Of a DNA stretch of 64,000 bases, positions 1-7,963 are shown in pieces. The first letter of the stretch is position 1. The number at the start of each line of letters is the position of its first letter. The notes under the pieces are model-generated. The model saw only the letters and a list, made by a program, of their open reading frames with translations. It had not been told where the DNA came from and searched no databases. This DNA comes from Solirubrobacter pauli (lineage in GTDB: Bacteria; Actinomycetota; Thermoleophilia; Solirubrobacterales; Solirubrobacteraceae). Both the position numbers and the translations under genes were made by a program. The stretch is from assembly GCF_003633755.1 (NCBI RefSeq), contig NZ_RBIL01000002.1, positions 1,736,001 to 1,800,000 of the forward strand, in the 5' to 3' direction.

Positions 1-701
1 CGCTCGGAGAGCTTGGCGACGTCGGAGAGCGTCGCGTCGACGATCGCCAGCGTGTTCGCGCGGCGGTGCCGGGCGATCTTCATCGCGCGCAGGACGAGCG
101 GGTGCGGGCGTCCGGCCGAGAGGCCGATGACCAGCGTGCGCTCGTCGATCCGGCCGAGCCGGCTGAGCGCCTCCTGGGACGGGGACGCGGCGATCTCCGC
201 GCGGACGTCGAGCAGCATCAGCAGGTGGCGCAGATAGGACGCGAAGAACGCCATCTGGTCCGTGCCCGCGATGAGGATCTTCTCTGCGGACGCGATCGCC
301 TCGATCGCGCCGTCGACCTCGGAGCGGCTGACGTGCCGCGCCGTGTCCTCGACGTTGACGTGGTCGGCGGCGATCGCCTGCTCGAACGGCGACTGGTCGA
401 TGCTGAACAGCGGCGCCGACGGCTCGGGCGTGGTCGTCGTGCGGTGGTGGTGGCGGTACTCGTCGCGCGCCGCCTCCTGCAGCTCCGGGAAGCCCTCGAA
501 GCCCAGTGCCTGGCTGAAGCGCACGACCGTCGAGCTCGACGTGTTCGCGCGCCGGGCGAGCTCCTCGGCGGTGTGGAAGGCGACTTCGTCGAGATGGTCG
601 ACGACGTACTGGGCCACGTCCTTCTGGGAGCGGGAGAACTCCTCGAAGCGCGCGGAGATGTACGTGGAAAGTGTTTGATGGCCGCGGGCGGCCGGCGGCA
701 T
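1..701 (-). CDS. MurR/RpiR-family transcriptional regulator (C-terminus beyond window edge)
   Basis: Transcription factor with an N-terminal RpiR helix-turn-helix (about residues 14-82; AEELARRANTSSSTVVRFSQ is the DNA-binding helix pair) followed by a sugar-isomerase (SIS) domain from about residue 115 (IGLSAGRPHPL and AIVDATLSDVA are the phosphosugar-pocket loops). Family members sense sugar phosphates and control sugar or amino-sugar catabolism; no ligand can be named here. The reading frame is open to base 1, so the end of the SIS domain is missing. I chose the ATG at 701 because GAGGA lies 8 nt upstream; an in-frame ATG at 719 lacks such a site. It diverges from rmlC with a gap of about 64 nt. 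Confidence 0.85.
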   Translation of the reverse strand, partial: MPPAARGHQTLSTYISARFEEFSRSQKDVAQYVVDHLDEVAFHTAEELARRANTSSSTVVRFSQALGFEGFPELQEAARDEYRHHHRTTTTPEPSAPLFSIDQSPFEQAIAADHVNVEDTARHVSRSEVDGAIEAIASAEKILIAGTDQMAFFASYLRHLLMLLDVRAEIAASPSQEALSRLGRIDERTLVIGLSAGRPHPLVLRAMKIARHRRANTLAIVDATLSDVAKLSE

Positions 702-765
702 CGTGGCAGTCCTCGGCATGGCGAGGCGATCTTTCGACGGTCGCTCCCTAACCTCCTCCCGACTC

Positions 766-1323
766 ATGCAATCCATTGCGACTCGACTCGACGGACCGGT
801 GTTGCTCGCGCCGAAGCTGCACGGTGATGAGCGCGGCTTCTTCGTGGAGACGTTCCGCGCCGACGTTGCGCGCGAGCACGGCATCCCCACCGACTACGTG
901 CAGGACAACCACTCGCGCTCGCGGCAGGGCACGCTGCGCGGCATCCACTTCCAGACGCATCCGGGCCAGGGCAAGCTCGTCCGGGTGGCGCGCGGTCGGG
1001 TGTGGGACGTCGTCGTCGACCTGCGGCGCGGCTCGCCGACGTTCGGCGAGTGGGAGGGCTTCGAGCTCGACGACGTGAGCGGCCGGGTCCTCTACATCCC
1101 CGTCGGCTTCGGGCACGGCTTCCTCGTGCTCAGCGACACCGCGGACTTCGTCTACAAGTGCACCAACTACTACGACCCGGCTACCGAGGCCGGCATCAAG
1201 TTCGACGACCCGGACGTGAACGTCGAGTGGCCCACGGACGAGGTCGAGCTGCTGTATTCGCAGCGTGACAAGGACGCGCCGCGCCTGTCGGAGATCGCGG
1301 ACTCGCTGCCCTTCACGGTGTGA
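766..1323 (+). CDS. rmlC: dTDP-4-dehydrorhamnose 3,5-epimerase family protein (RmlC)
   Basis: 186-residue cupin enzyme, the usual RmlC length. GDERGFFVETF at the N-terminus, LRGIHFQ with the catalytic His near residue 61, and YIPVGFGHGF are family signatures. RmlC epimerises C3 and C5 of dTDP-4-keto-6-deoxyglucose in dTDP-L-rhamnose synthesis in the cytoplasm; some relatives act only at C3 or C5. No rmlA, rmlB or rmlD lies beside it, so the pathway partners are elsewhere. The start at 766 matches the family N-terminus; an upstream in-frame ATG at 703 would add 21 atypical residues and run into the regulator's 5' end. No good ribosome-binding site is visible. The stop overlaps the gluQ start (GTGTGA), suggesting translational coupling. 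Confidence 0.88.
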   Translation: MQSIATRLDGPVLLAPKLHGDERGFFVETFRADVAREHGIPTDYVQDNHSRSRQGTLRGIHFQTHPGQGKLVRVARGRVWDVVVDLRRGSPTFGEWEGFELDDVSGRVLYIPVGFGHGFLVLSDTADFVYKCTNYYDPATEAGIKFDDPDVNVEWPTDEVELLYSQRDKDAPRLSEIADSLPFTV

Positions 1324-2171
1324 AAGGGCGCTTCGCACCCTCGCCGACCGGGGTCCTGCACCTCGGGAACCTGCGGACCGCGCTGCTCGCGTGGCTGTTC
1401 GCGCGGTCGGCGGGGTCGGCGTTCCTGCTGCGGATCGAGGACCTCGACGCCGGCCGCGTGCGACCCGGGTTCGCGGAGGCGCAGCTCGAGGACCTGCGCG
1501 CGCTCGGACTCGACTGGGACGGGGAGGTCGTCCGGCAGTCGGCGCGAACCTCGCTGTACGCGGAGGCGCTGGAGCGGCTCCCGGTGTACGAGTGCTTCTG
1601 CACGCGGGCCGAGGTGTCCGAGGCCGCGTCGGCCGCGCACGGGCCGGTCGGCGCGTACCCCGGCACGTGCCGGGGGCTGAGCGAGGCGGAGCGCGCCGCT
1701 CGGCGCGCGGCCGGGCGCGTGCCGGCGTTGCGGGTGGCGGCCGACGGTCCCGTCGTCACGTTCGTCGACCGCGTGCTCGGCGAGCAGTCCGGCTTCGTCG
1801 ACGACTTCGTCGTGCGTCGCAACGACGGCGCGTTCGCCTACAACCTCGCGGTCGTGGTCGACGACGCCGCCCAGGGCGTCGAAGAGGTGGTGCGCGGCGC
1901 CGACCTCGTGGACTCCACACCGCGGCAGATCTGGCTCGGCCGTGCGCTGGGCGCGGCGGACCTGTCGTACGCGCACGTGCCGCTCGTGCTGGGCGCCGAC
2001 GGACGCCGACTGGCCAAGCGCCACGGCGACGTGACGCTGCGCGAGGTCGCCCCGGACGCCGCCCTGGCCTGGATGGCCGCGTCGCTGGGATTGAGCGGCT
2101 CCTCCCCGCGTGAGCTGCTGGCCGGGTTCGATCCCGCCCAGGTCTCCCGCGAGCCCACCACCTACCCATAG
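1320..2171 (+). CDS. gluQ: glutamyl-Q tRNA(Asp) synthetase
   Basis: 283 residues: a truncated glutamyl-tRNA synthetase catalytic core without the anticodon-binding domain. FAPSPTGVLHLGNLRTALLA holds the HIGH-type motif, and RLAKRHGD is the KMSKS-like loop. The pair ECFC and later GTCRG supply the zinc-binding cysteines typical of the GluQ (YadB) group and absent from most full GluRS. The enzyme attaches glutamate to queuosine at position 34 of tRNA(Asp), so the organism probably makes or salvages queuosine. It starts with GTG, overlapping the rmlC stop by 4 nt. Full-length GltX is excluded by the length. Confidence 0.88.
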   Translation: MKGRFAPSPTGVLHLGNLRTALLAWLFARSAGSAFLLRIEDLDAGRVRPGFAEAQLEDLRALGLDWDGEVVRQSARTSLYAEALERLPVYECFCTRAEVSEAASAAHGPVGAYPGTCRGLSEAERAARRAAGRVPALRVAADGPVVTFVDRVLGEQSGFVDDFVVRRNDGAFAYNLAVVVDDAAQGVEEVVRGADLVDSTPRQIWLGRALGAADLSYAHVPLVLGADGRRLAKRHGDVTLREVAPDAALAWMAASLGLSGSSPRELLAGFDPAQVSREPTTYP

Positions 2172-2183
2172 ACTCACGCCGAC

Positions 2184-5162
2184 ATGGTCGGCCGCACGGA
2201 CGAGCAGGCCCACCTGGAGGCCCTCATCGACGCCGCACGCGAAGGCCGCAGCGGCGCGCTGCTGCTGCACGGCCCGCCCGGCATCGGCAAGACCGAGCTG
2301 CTCCGCCACGCCGTCGCGCGGGCCGAGGGGTTCGTCCTGCTGCAGGCGCGTGGGCTGGAGTCCGAGTCGGGCATCCCGTTCGCCGGCCTGGCCGAGCTCG
2401 TCGCGCCGCTGCTGGGCGAGCTCGACGCGCTCCCGGACGTGCAGGCGGCGGCGATGCGCTCGGCGCTCGCGCTCGGCCCGGCCACGGAGTCCGACCGCTT
2501 CACGGTGCCCGCCGCGCTGCTGTCGCTGCTCGCCCGGGCAGCCGACGAGCGTCCCGTGCTGGCCGTCGTCGACGACGTGCAATGGCTCGACGAGCCGAGC
2601 CTCGAGGCCTTCCTGTTCGCCGGCCGTCGCCTGGGTGCCGAGGGCGTGGCGATGCTCGCGGCCGCCCGCAACGACGCCCGCCGCGTCGAGGTCCCGTGGC
2701 TGCAGCGCATGGCCGTCGGCCCGCTGGCGGACGAGGACGCCCGCGCGCTGCTGGACCCGGCGATCGCGCCGGCGGTCGCCGACCGCCTGGTGGCGACGGC
2801 CGCCGGCAACCCGCTCGCGTTGCTGGAGATCCCGGCGCTGCTCACGGACGCCCAGCGGGCGGGTCGCGAGCCGCTCGCGGACCCGCTCCCGCCGGGCACG
2901 AGCGTGGAGCGTGCGTTCGCGGTCGCGCTCGACGCGCTGCCGGAGGCCACGCGCGCGGCGCTCCTGCTCGCGGCGGCGGCGAGCACGCGCCGGCTGGACG
3001 CCATCGGCCGCGCGCTTGCCGCCCACGAAGCGGCCGACCGGCCGGGCGCGGCGGCCGCGCCCGGCGACTCGCCCACCCCCGCCGTCGGCGACCGGTCCGC
3101 CGACCCCAGCGGCGACTCGCCCGCACCCGCCGTCGCGGACGTGTCCGCCGCGCGTGCCGCGGTGTCGGTGCGCGTCTTCGAGCCGGCCGAGGCCGCCGGC
3201 ATCGTCGTGCTCGCCCGCGGCGAGCTCGAGTTCCGGCATCCGCTGATGCGGTCCGCCGTCTATCACGGGGCGGCGCCGGGCGAGCGGCGGGCGGCCCACG
3301 CCGCGCTGGCCGCCGCGAGTGCGGGCGCGGAGCGTGCGTGGCAGCTCGCGGCGTGTGCGGTCGCGCCGGACGAGGACGTGGCCGCCGCGCTGGAGGCTGC
3401 TGCCCTCGAAGCGCGGGGACGCGGGGCGCACGCCACCGCCGCGCGGGATCTGCAGCGGGCCGCGCAGCTCACGCCCGGCACGGCCACCCGGGCGCGGCGG
3501 CTGCTCGCCGCGGCCGGCGACGCGATCCGGTCCGGCGAGGCCGAGCAGGCGAGCGCGTGGCTCGATGAGGCGGCCGCGCTGGCCCGCGCGGACGAAGCCG
3601 TCGATCCGCTGCTCGCCGCGGACGTCGAGCGGCTCCGCGGGCACGTCGAGATGCGGCGCGGCTCACCGGTCGAGGCGAACGAGCGGCTCGTGGCGGAGGC
3701 CGACCGCGTTCGCGGGCGCGATCCGCGCCGGGCGGCCGCCATGTTCCTCGAGGCGTCGGTCGCGCACCTGATGACGGGCGATCCCGCCGCGCTCGTCGGC
3801 GCCGCCGAGAAGGCGCGGGCGCTGTCCGCGGGCACCGAGCCGGCGGTCGAGCTGCTCGCCACCGCGGTGATCGGGCAGGCGCAGATCGCGCTCGGCGAGA
3901 TCGAGCCGGGTGTGGCCGAGCTGCGGGCGTGCGAGCCCTACCTGATGGAGGCGGACCCGCTCGGGATGGTCGAGATCGTCGGCATGGCCGGGCACGCGTG
4001 GACGTGGGTCGAGGACTGGGACCGCGCGACGAAGACGCTCGACCGCGTGCTCCGCGCGGCCCGCGAGGCCAGCGCCGTGTCGGCGCTCATCCACCCGCTC
4101 GCCGCGCAGGCGCACCTGGACCTGCGCCGGGGGCGCTGGGCGTCGGCGCTCGCGAGCGCGTCGGAGGCCGTCGAGCTCGCCGAGGACGCCGGGCAGCATG
4201 CGCTGCTCCCCCACGCGCTGGCGGCGCTCACGCTCGTGGAGGCCGGGCTCGGCCACGAGGCCGACTGCCGCGCGCACGTGGAGCGGGCGGGCACGGACGA
4301 CCCGTACCGGCACGCCGCGCTCGGCCAGCTCGAGCTTGCGCTCGGGCGCGTCCCGGAGGCGATCGACGCGCTGGAGGCGGGCGAGCGGCAGATGCGCCGT
4401 CGCGGGCTCTCGTCCGCGGTCGTGCAGCTACGACCCGACCTGATCGAGGCCTACGTCCGCGCCGGACGGCGCGAGGAAGCCGAGGCGCAGCTCGCCACCC
4501 TGGAGGCCGACACCGCGGAGGGCCGTGCGGCCCGCCGTGCCGCGGCCGCCGAGGCCGCGGGCAACGTCCGCGCGCTCCGGGCCGACTCGCTCGCGTCGCT
4601 GCCGGTGGTCGGCGTCGGCCCGCGCTGGGTCCGCGCGGCCGCGGAGCGCTGCCGCGGGCTGCTCGCGCCGGACGACGCGTTCCGTTCGGTGTTCGAAGCC
4701 GCCCTGGCGCTGCACGAGGACCTGCCGATGCCGTTCGAGCGCGCCCGCACGCAGCTCGCCTTCGGGGAGCGGCTGCGCCGCGCCAAGCAGCGGGCGGAGG
4801 CGCGCGAGCCGCTCACGCAGGCGCTCGACGAGTTCGAGCGCCTCGGCGCGAAGCCGTGGGCCGAGCGCGCCCGGTCCGAGCTGCGCGCGACCGGCGGCGC
4901 CGCGGCGGGCCGCCGCGCGCCCGCGGCCGCCGGCCAGCTGACACCGCACGAGCTGCAGATCGCCGTGCTCGTCGCCCAGGGCATGACCAACCGCGAAGCG
5001 GCCGCCGCGCTGTTCCTGTCGCCGAAGACGATCGAGTACCACCTCGGCCAGATCTACCGGAAGCTGGACGTCCGCGGCCGCTCGCAGCTTGCCCGCCTGA
5101 TGGCGATGGAGCTCCCCGAGGGCGAGCGCGACCCAGCCGTGCTCGCCGACGCGCTCAGCTGA
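2184..5162 (+). CDS. LuxR-family transcriptional regulator with N-terminal AAA ATPase (LAL type)
   Basis: 992 residues, the size of large MalT/LAL regulators. The N-terminus has a Walker A motif GPPGIGKTELL (about residues 30-40) and a Walker B-like segment LAVVDDVQWLDE. A long TPR-like alpha-helical region fills the middle, and the C-terminus has a LuxR helix-turn-helix (LTPHELQIAVLVAQGMTNRE then LSPKTIEYHLGQIYRKL). Such proteins are ATP-dependent activators whose inducer binds the central region. A Pro/Ala/Asp-rich linker around residues 290-320 contains two imperfect copies of a GDSP(T/A)PAV segment. It begins 12 nt after gluQ, so readthrough transcription is possible; its targets cannot be inferred. 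Confidence 0.9.
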   Translation: MVGRTDEQAHLEALIDAAREGRSGALLLHGPPGIGKTELLRHAVARAEGFVLLQARGLESESGIPFAGLAELVAPLLGELDALPDVQAAAMRSALALGPATESDRFTVPAALLSLLARAADERPVLAVVDDVQWLDEPSLEAFLFAGRRLGAEGVAMLAAARNDARRVEVPWLQRMAVGPLADEDARALLDPAIAPAVADRLVATAAGNPLALLEIPALLTDAQRAGREPLADPLPPGTSVERAFAVALDALPEATRAALLLAAAASTRRLDAIGRALAAHEAADRPGAAAAPGDSPTPAVGDRSADPSGDSPAPAVADVSAARAAVSVRVFEPAEAAGIVVLARGELEFRHPLMRSAVYHGAAPGERRAAHAALAAASAGAERAWQLAACAVAPDEDVAAALEAAALEARGRGAHATAARDLQRAAQLTPGTATRARRLLAAAGDAIRSGEAEQASAWLDEAAALARADEAVDPLLAADVERLRGHVEMRRGSPVEANERLVAEADRVRGRDPRRAAAMFLEASVAHLMTGDPAALVGAAEKARALSAGTEPAVELLATAVIGQAQIALGEIEPGVAELRACEPYLMEADPLGMVEIVGMAGHAWTWVEDWDRATKTLDRVLRAAREASAVSALIHPLAAQAHLDLRRGRWASALASASEAVELAEDAGQHALLPHALAALTLVEAGLGHEADCRAHVERAGTDDPYRHAALGQLELALGRVPEAIDALEAGERQMRRRGLSSAVVQLRPDLIEAYVRAGRREEAEAQLATLEADTAEGRAARRAAAAEAAGNVRALRADSLASLPVVGVGPRWVRAAAERCRGLLAPDDAFRSVFEAALALHEDLPMPFERARTQLAFGERLRRAKQRAEAREPLTQALDEFERLGAKPWAERARSELRATGGAAAGRRAPAAAGQLTPHELQIAVLVAQGMTNREAAAALFLSPKTIEYHLGQIYRKLDVRGRSQLARLMAMELPEGERDPAVLADALS

Positions 5163-5208
5163 CGGTCCTTGCAGGAATGCGCCGCTTCACGTACAACCTG
5201 CTTTGTAG

Positions 5209-5760
5209 GTGCTCGACACGCTCTACATCGAAGACGTCACGCAGGCCGACGCGCTGCTCAAGCCCAAGCGCGTGGAGATCCTGCGCCATCTGGCCGAGCC
5301 GAACACGTGCACGCAGATCGGCGGCGCGCTCGGCGAGACGCCGCAGGCGATCTACTACCACGTGAAGCGCCTGCAGGCGGCCGGGCTCGTGACGCTGGTC
5401 GACGAGCGCCGCGTGCGCGGGATCGCCGAGGGCATCTACCAGGCGGTCGCGCGCTCGTTCTGGGTCTCCCCCGCGTGCGTCGGCCGGCTCGGGGAGCCGC
5501 GGGCGCGTGAAGAGCTGCTCGGCCTCGGCTTCCTGCTCAACCTCACCGAGGAGATGTCGCGCGACCTGGCGCAGCTGGCCGCGGGGCCGGTCGTGCTGCC
5601 GTCGTTCGGGATCGCGGGCGACATCAAGCTGTCGCCCGAGGACGGCGCCGCGTTCGTGTCCGAGCTCCAGCAGGCGTTCGGCCAGGTGCTCGCCAAGTAC
5701 AGCGGCGGCGAGGGCCACACCTTCCGGCTCGCCCTCGCCTGCTATCCGCAGCGGCCCTAG
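5209..5760 (+). CDS. winged helix-turn-helix (ArsR-like) protein
   Basis: 183 residues with an N-terminal winged helix: LKPKRVEILRHLAEPNTCTQ, then IGGALGETPQAIYYHVKRLQ as the recognition part and LVTLVDERRVRG as the wing. The C-terminal two thirds (TEEMSRDLAQLAAGP onward) resemble the ligand or dimerisation part of ArsR-like regulators in actinobacteria. No metal-binding cysteine motif is visible. The start is GTG, 46 nt after the LuxR-type gene. The end overlaps the convergent ferritin-like gene by 4 nt (CTAG serves both stops). A transcriptional role is inferred from the fold; the target is unknown. Confidence 0.75.
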   Translation: MLDTLYIEDVTQADALLKPKRVEILRHLAEPNTCTQIGGALGETPQAIYYHVKRLQAAGLVTLVDERRVRGIAEGIYQAVARSFWVSPACVGRLGEPRAREELLGLGFLLNLTEEMSRDLAQLAAGPVVLPSFGIAGDIKLSPEDGAAFVSELQQAFGQVLAKYSGGEGHTFRLALACYPQRP

Positions 5761-6248
5761 GCCTCGGCCATCTCCTGCGCCTCCTCGACGGCGAGCTCGA
5801 GGTACGCGCGGCGCACGTTCGCGATGTGCTTGCCCTGGACGTCGACCGCCCAGTCGGCGAGCTCCTTCGCCTCCGCGTCGCCGGTGGTGGACGCGATCGT
5901 CTGGACGATCTCCCAGTGGCACAGCTCGCCCGCCTCGGCCATGCTCAGGAACTCGAAGCCGTCGAGCGCCTCCTCCTCGCCTTCGAGGTAGGTCTTCATC
6001 ATGTCCACGGCCTCGCCCTTGGTCTCCCGCGCCTTCTCGCGGATGGCGGTCTTGCGGCCGTCGAGCGTGTCGATGTAGCCGTCGGTGCGGCGCTCGGTCT
6101 CGGCCGCCTCCTCGCCCATCCGGGCCAGGTCGCCCTTGAAGTCCTCGGCGCCGTCCATGCCCGCGACCTGCTTGGTCGCCTGCTGCGCGGCCTGCGCGAG
6201 GCCGAGCACCTCCGCGAGCTTCTCGTCCAGCGGTGTGAGTTCAGCCAT
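5757..6248 (-). CDS. ferritin-like helical protein of unknown function
   Basis: 163 residues, predicted almost entirely helical with regularly placed Glu and His (EEEALDGFEFLSMAEAGELC, HWEIV, KHIANVRRAYLELA), consistent with a four-helix ferritin-like bundle. Similar short proteins with a MAELTPLDEKLAEVLGLAQA-type start are widespread in actinobacteria without assigned function; a metal site is possible but not demonstrable from sequence. The start at 6248 matches that N-terminus; an upstream in-frame start at 6266 would add six residues. It is the last gene of the minus-strand run beginning at 12060, 31 nt downstream of its neighbour. Confidence 0.72.
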   Translation of the reverse strand: MAELTPLDEKLAEVLGLAQAAQQATKQVAGMDGAEDFKGDLARMGEEAAETERRTDGYIDTLDGRKTAIREKARETKGEAVDMMKTYLEGEEEALDGFEFLSMAEAGELCHWEIVQTIASTTGDAEAKELADWAVDVQGKHIANVRRAYLELAVEEAQEMAEA

Positions 6249-6279
6249 GCCCGCGGATATACCCAACCGCGGGCGCGCC

Positions 6280-7128
6280 TTAATCCAGGCGTTCTTCGAG
6301 GCGCGCGACCGTGTCCCGCGCCTGGTCGCGCTCCTTGCGCGCGCCCTTGAGGACGCGTTCGGCCGACTCGGCCTCCGCCTTGGCCTCGTCGAACGCCCGC
6401 TTGGCCGCCTCGAGCGCCTCGTGGGCGCGCTCCAGCGTCACCTTGGCCTCCTGCGCGTCCTGCTCGGCGCCGCGGGCCGTACGCTCGCGGACCGTGAGCG
6501 TCCCGCGCGCCTCGCGCAGCTCGTCCTCCAGCGCGAGGCGTTCCCGCTCGGCGCGAGCCTCGGCCTCCTCGTCGCGCTTGGGCGGCGCGGCGGGCTTCTT
6601 GGCCGGCTTGGACGCGGCGAGCACGTCGGCGAGGTCGTCGCTGCCGCCGCCGGACGAGAACGGCCAGGCGCCGCCCGCCTGTGCCTCGCCGGTCAGGCGG
6701 CCGGCGGACAGCGCGGCGCGCAGGTCAGGGTCGCCGGCCGCGGCGCGCAGCGTCGTGCGCAGGCGGTCGGCCATCGCGCGTGAGAGCGGCTTGCCGCCGG
6801 GCTTGAGGTCGACGGCGGCGCGCATGACGTCGTCGACGGCCCGCCGCTCGGCCTGCGTCGCGGTGCGCAGGTTCTCGGCCCCGCCGCCCGCGAGGGCCGC
6901 GTCCTGCGCCGCCCGCAGCGCCGCGCCGGCGTCCAGGAGCGCTCGGACGACGTCGGGGTCCTCGCGAGCGATCTGGTTGGCCGCCCACGCCGCCGGCGTC
7001 GGCTTGGGGAGCTTCGCGATCCGCGCGGCCGCTTCCCGGTCGCCGGCCTTGCGGGTCTCCTTCGCGAGCGCGTCGCGGGCCGAGATGAACGCCTCGAGCG
7101 GAAGCGCGTAGAGGTCGTCCTCAGGCAT
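6280..7128 (-). CDS. hypothetical protein with C-terminal coiled coil
   Basis: 282 residues. The N-terminal half (to about residue 150) is a compact helical region with AWAANQIARED and PGGKPLSRAMADRLRTTLRA. After a Gly/Ser- and Lys/Pro-rich linker (about 155-185) comes an uninterrupted charged heptad region to the end (EEAEARAERERLALEDELRE and onward), a long coiled coil. No enzyme motif is seen. Similar proteins occur in many actinobacteria as uncharacterised ORFs. Its ATG overlaps the isoaspartyl peptidase stop by 8 nt, so the two are probably translated together. Confidence 0.75.
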   Translation of the reverse strand: MPEDDLYALPLEAFISARDALAKETRKAGDREAAARIAKLPKPTPAAWAANQIAREDPDVVRALLDAGAALRAAQDAALAGGGAENLRTATQAERRAVDDVMRAAVDLKPGGKPLSRAMADRLRTTLRAAAGDPDLRAALSAGRLTGEAQAGGAWPFSSGGGSDDLADVLAASKPAKKPAAPPKRDEEAEARAERERLALEDELREARGTLTVRERTARGAEQDAQEAKVTLERAHEALEAAKRAFDEAKAEAESAERVLKGARKERDQARDTVARLEERLD

Positions 7129-7963
7129 CGATCGCCGCGATCGTCGGTTGGTTGCCGATCCGCCACGCGCGTGGCATCCCGCCGGTGGTGAACGGGGCGG
7201 CGAGGCTGCCGTCGGCCCCGACCGCGACCAGCCCGGCGGTGCCGAACGGGCCCAGCGCGTCGAGCGCGCGGTCGGCCGCAGCCGCCAGCGGCAGGCCGGC
7301 GTGCCGCATCAGCGCGTCGATCTCGTGCGCGAGCGCGACGCGGATGATCGCCTCGCCGTCGCCGGTGCAGGAGACCGCGACCGTGGAGTCGCACGCCCAC
7401 GTGCCCGCGCCGATCAGCGCCGAGTCGCCGACGCGCCCCGGGTGCTTGCCGCTCGTGCCTCCGGTGGAGGTGGCCGCGGCGACGCCGCCGTGCGCGTCCA
7501 GCGCGACGGCACCGACGGTGTTGCCGCGCTGGTCGTCGCGGGCGTCGGTGCGGAACCAGTCGTCGGGCGCGGTCTCGACGCCCCGCTCCCGCGCGAACGC
7601 GGCCGCCTGCGCGCCGACGAGCAGCACGTGGCGGCCCTCGTCGAGCACGGCGCGAGCCGCCCTGATCGGGTTGCGGACGCCGCTGAGCGCCGCGACCGCG
7701 CCGGCCGCCCGGTCGGCGCCCCGCATCAGCGACGCGTCGTGGAGGACCGCGCCGCGCTGGTCGAGCACCGCACCGCGGCCCGCGTTGAAGATCGGGTCGT
7801 CCTCGAGCACGACCACCGCGGCCTCGACGGCGCTGAGCGCGTCGCCGCCGAGGTCGAGCACGGCGTGCCCGGCGTCGACACCCCGCTGCACGCCCGCGAG
7901 CGCCTCGGCCCGGTGCCCGTCGCGCCAGCTCCCCGCTCCGCCGTGGACGACGATCGTGATCAC
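7121..7963 (-). CDS. isoaspartyl peptidase / L-asparaginase (N-terminal nucleophile hydrolase)
   Basis: 280 residues. The N-terminus VITIVVHGGAGSW is the type 2 asparaginase signature; IFNAGRGAVL and TSTGGTSGKHPGRVGDS are substrate-loop motifs. GNTVGAVALD contains the catalytic Thr, exposed by autocleavage just before it to give alpha and beta subunits. The enzyme hydrolyses isoaspartyl dipeptides and/or L-asparagine in the cytoplasm. The GTG start at 7963 overlaps the upstream membrane-protein stop by 4 nt and places VHGGAG at the normal position; the much longer open frame upstream (to 8206) is antisense noise. Confidence 0.88.
   Translation of the reverse strand: MITIVVHGGAGSWRDGHRAEALAGVQRGVDAGHAVLDLGGDALSAVEAAVVVLEDDPIFNAGRGAVLDQRGAVLHDASLMRGADRAAGAVAALSGVRNPIRAARAVLDEGRHVLLVGAQAAAFARERGVETAPDDWFRTDARDDQRGNTVGAVALDAHGGVAAATSTGGTSGKHPGRVGDSALIGAGTWACDSTVAVSCTGDGEAIIRVALAHEIDALMRHAGLPLAAAADRALDALGPFGTAGLVAVGADGSLAAPFTTGGMPRAWRIGNQPTIAAIDA

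Noticed and set aside
5190-5211. Possible operator (ACCT-N7-AGGT) before the winged-helix gene
   Set aside because: Only 4-bp arms; too short to separate from chance.
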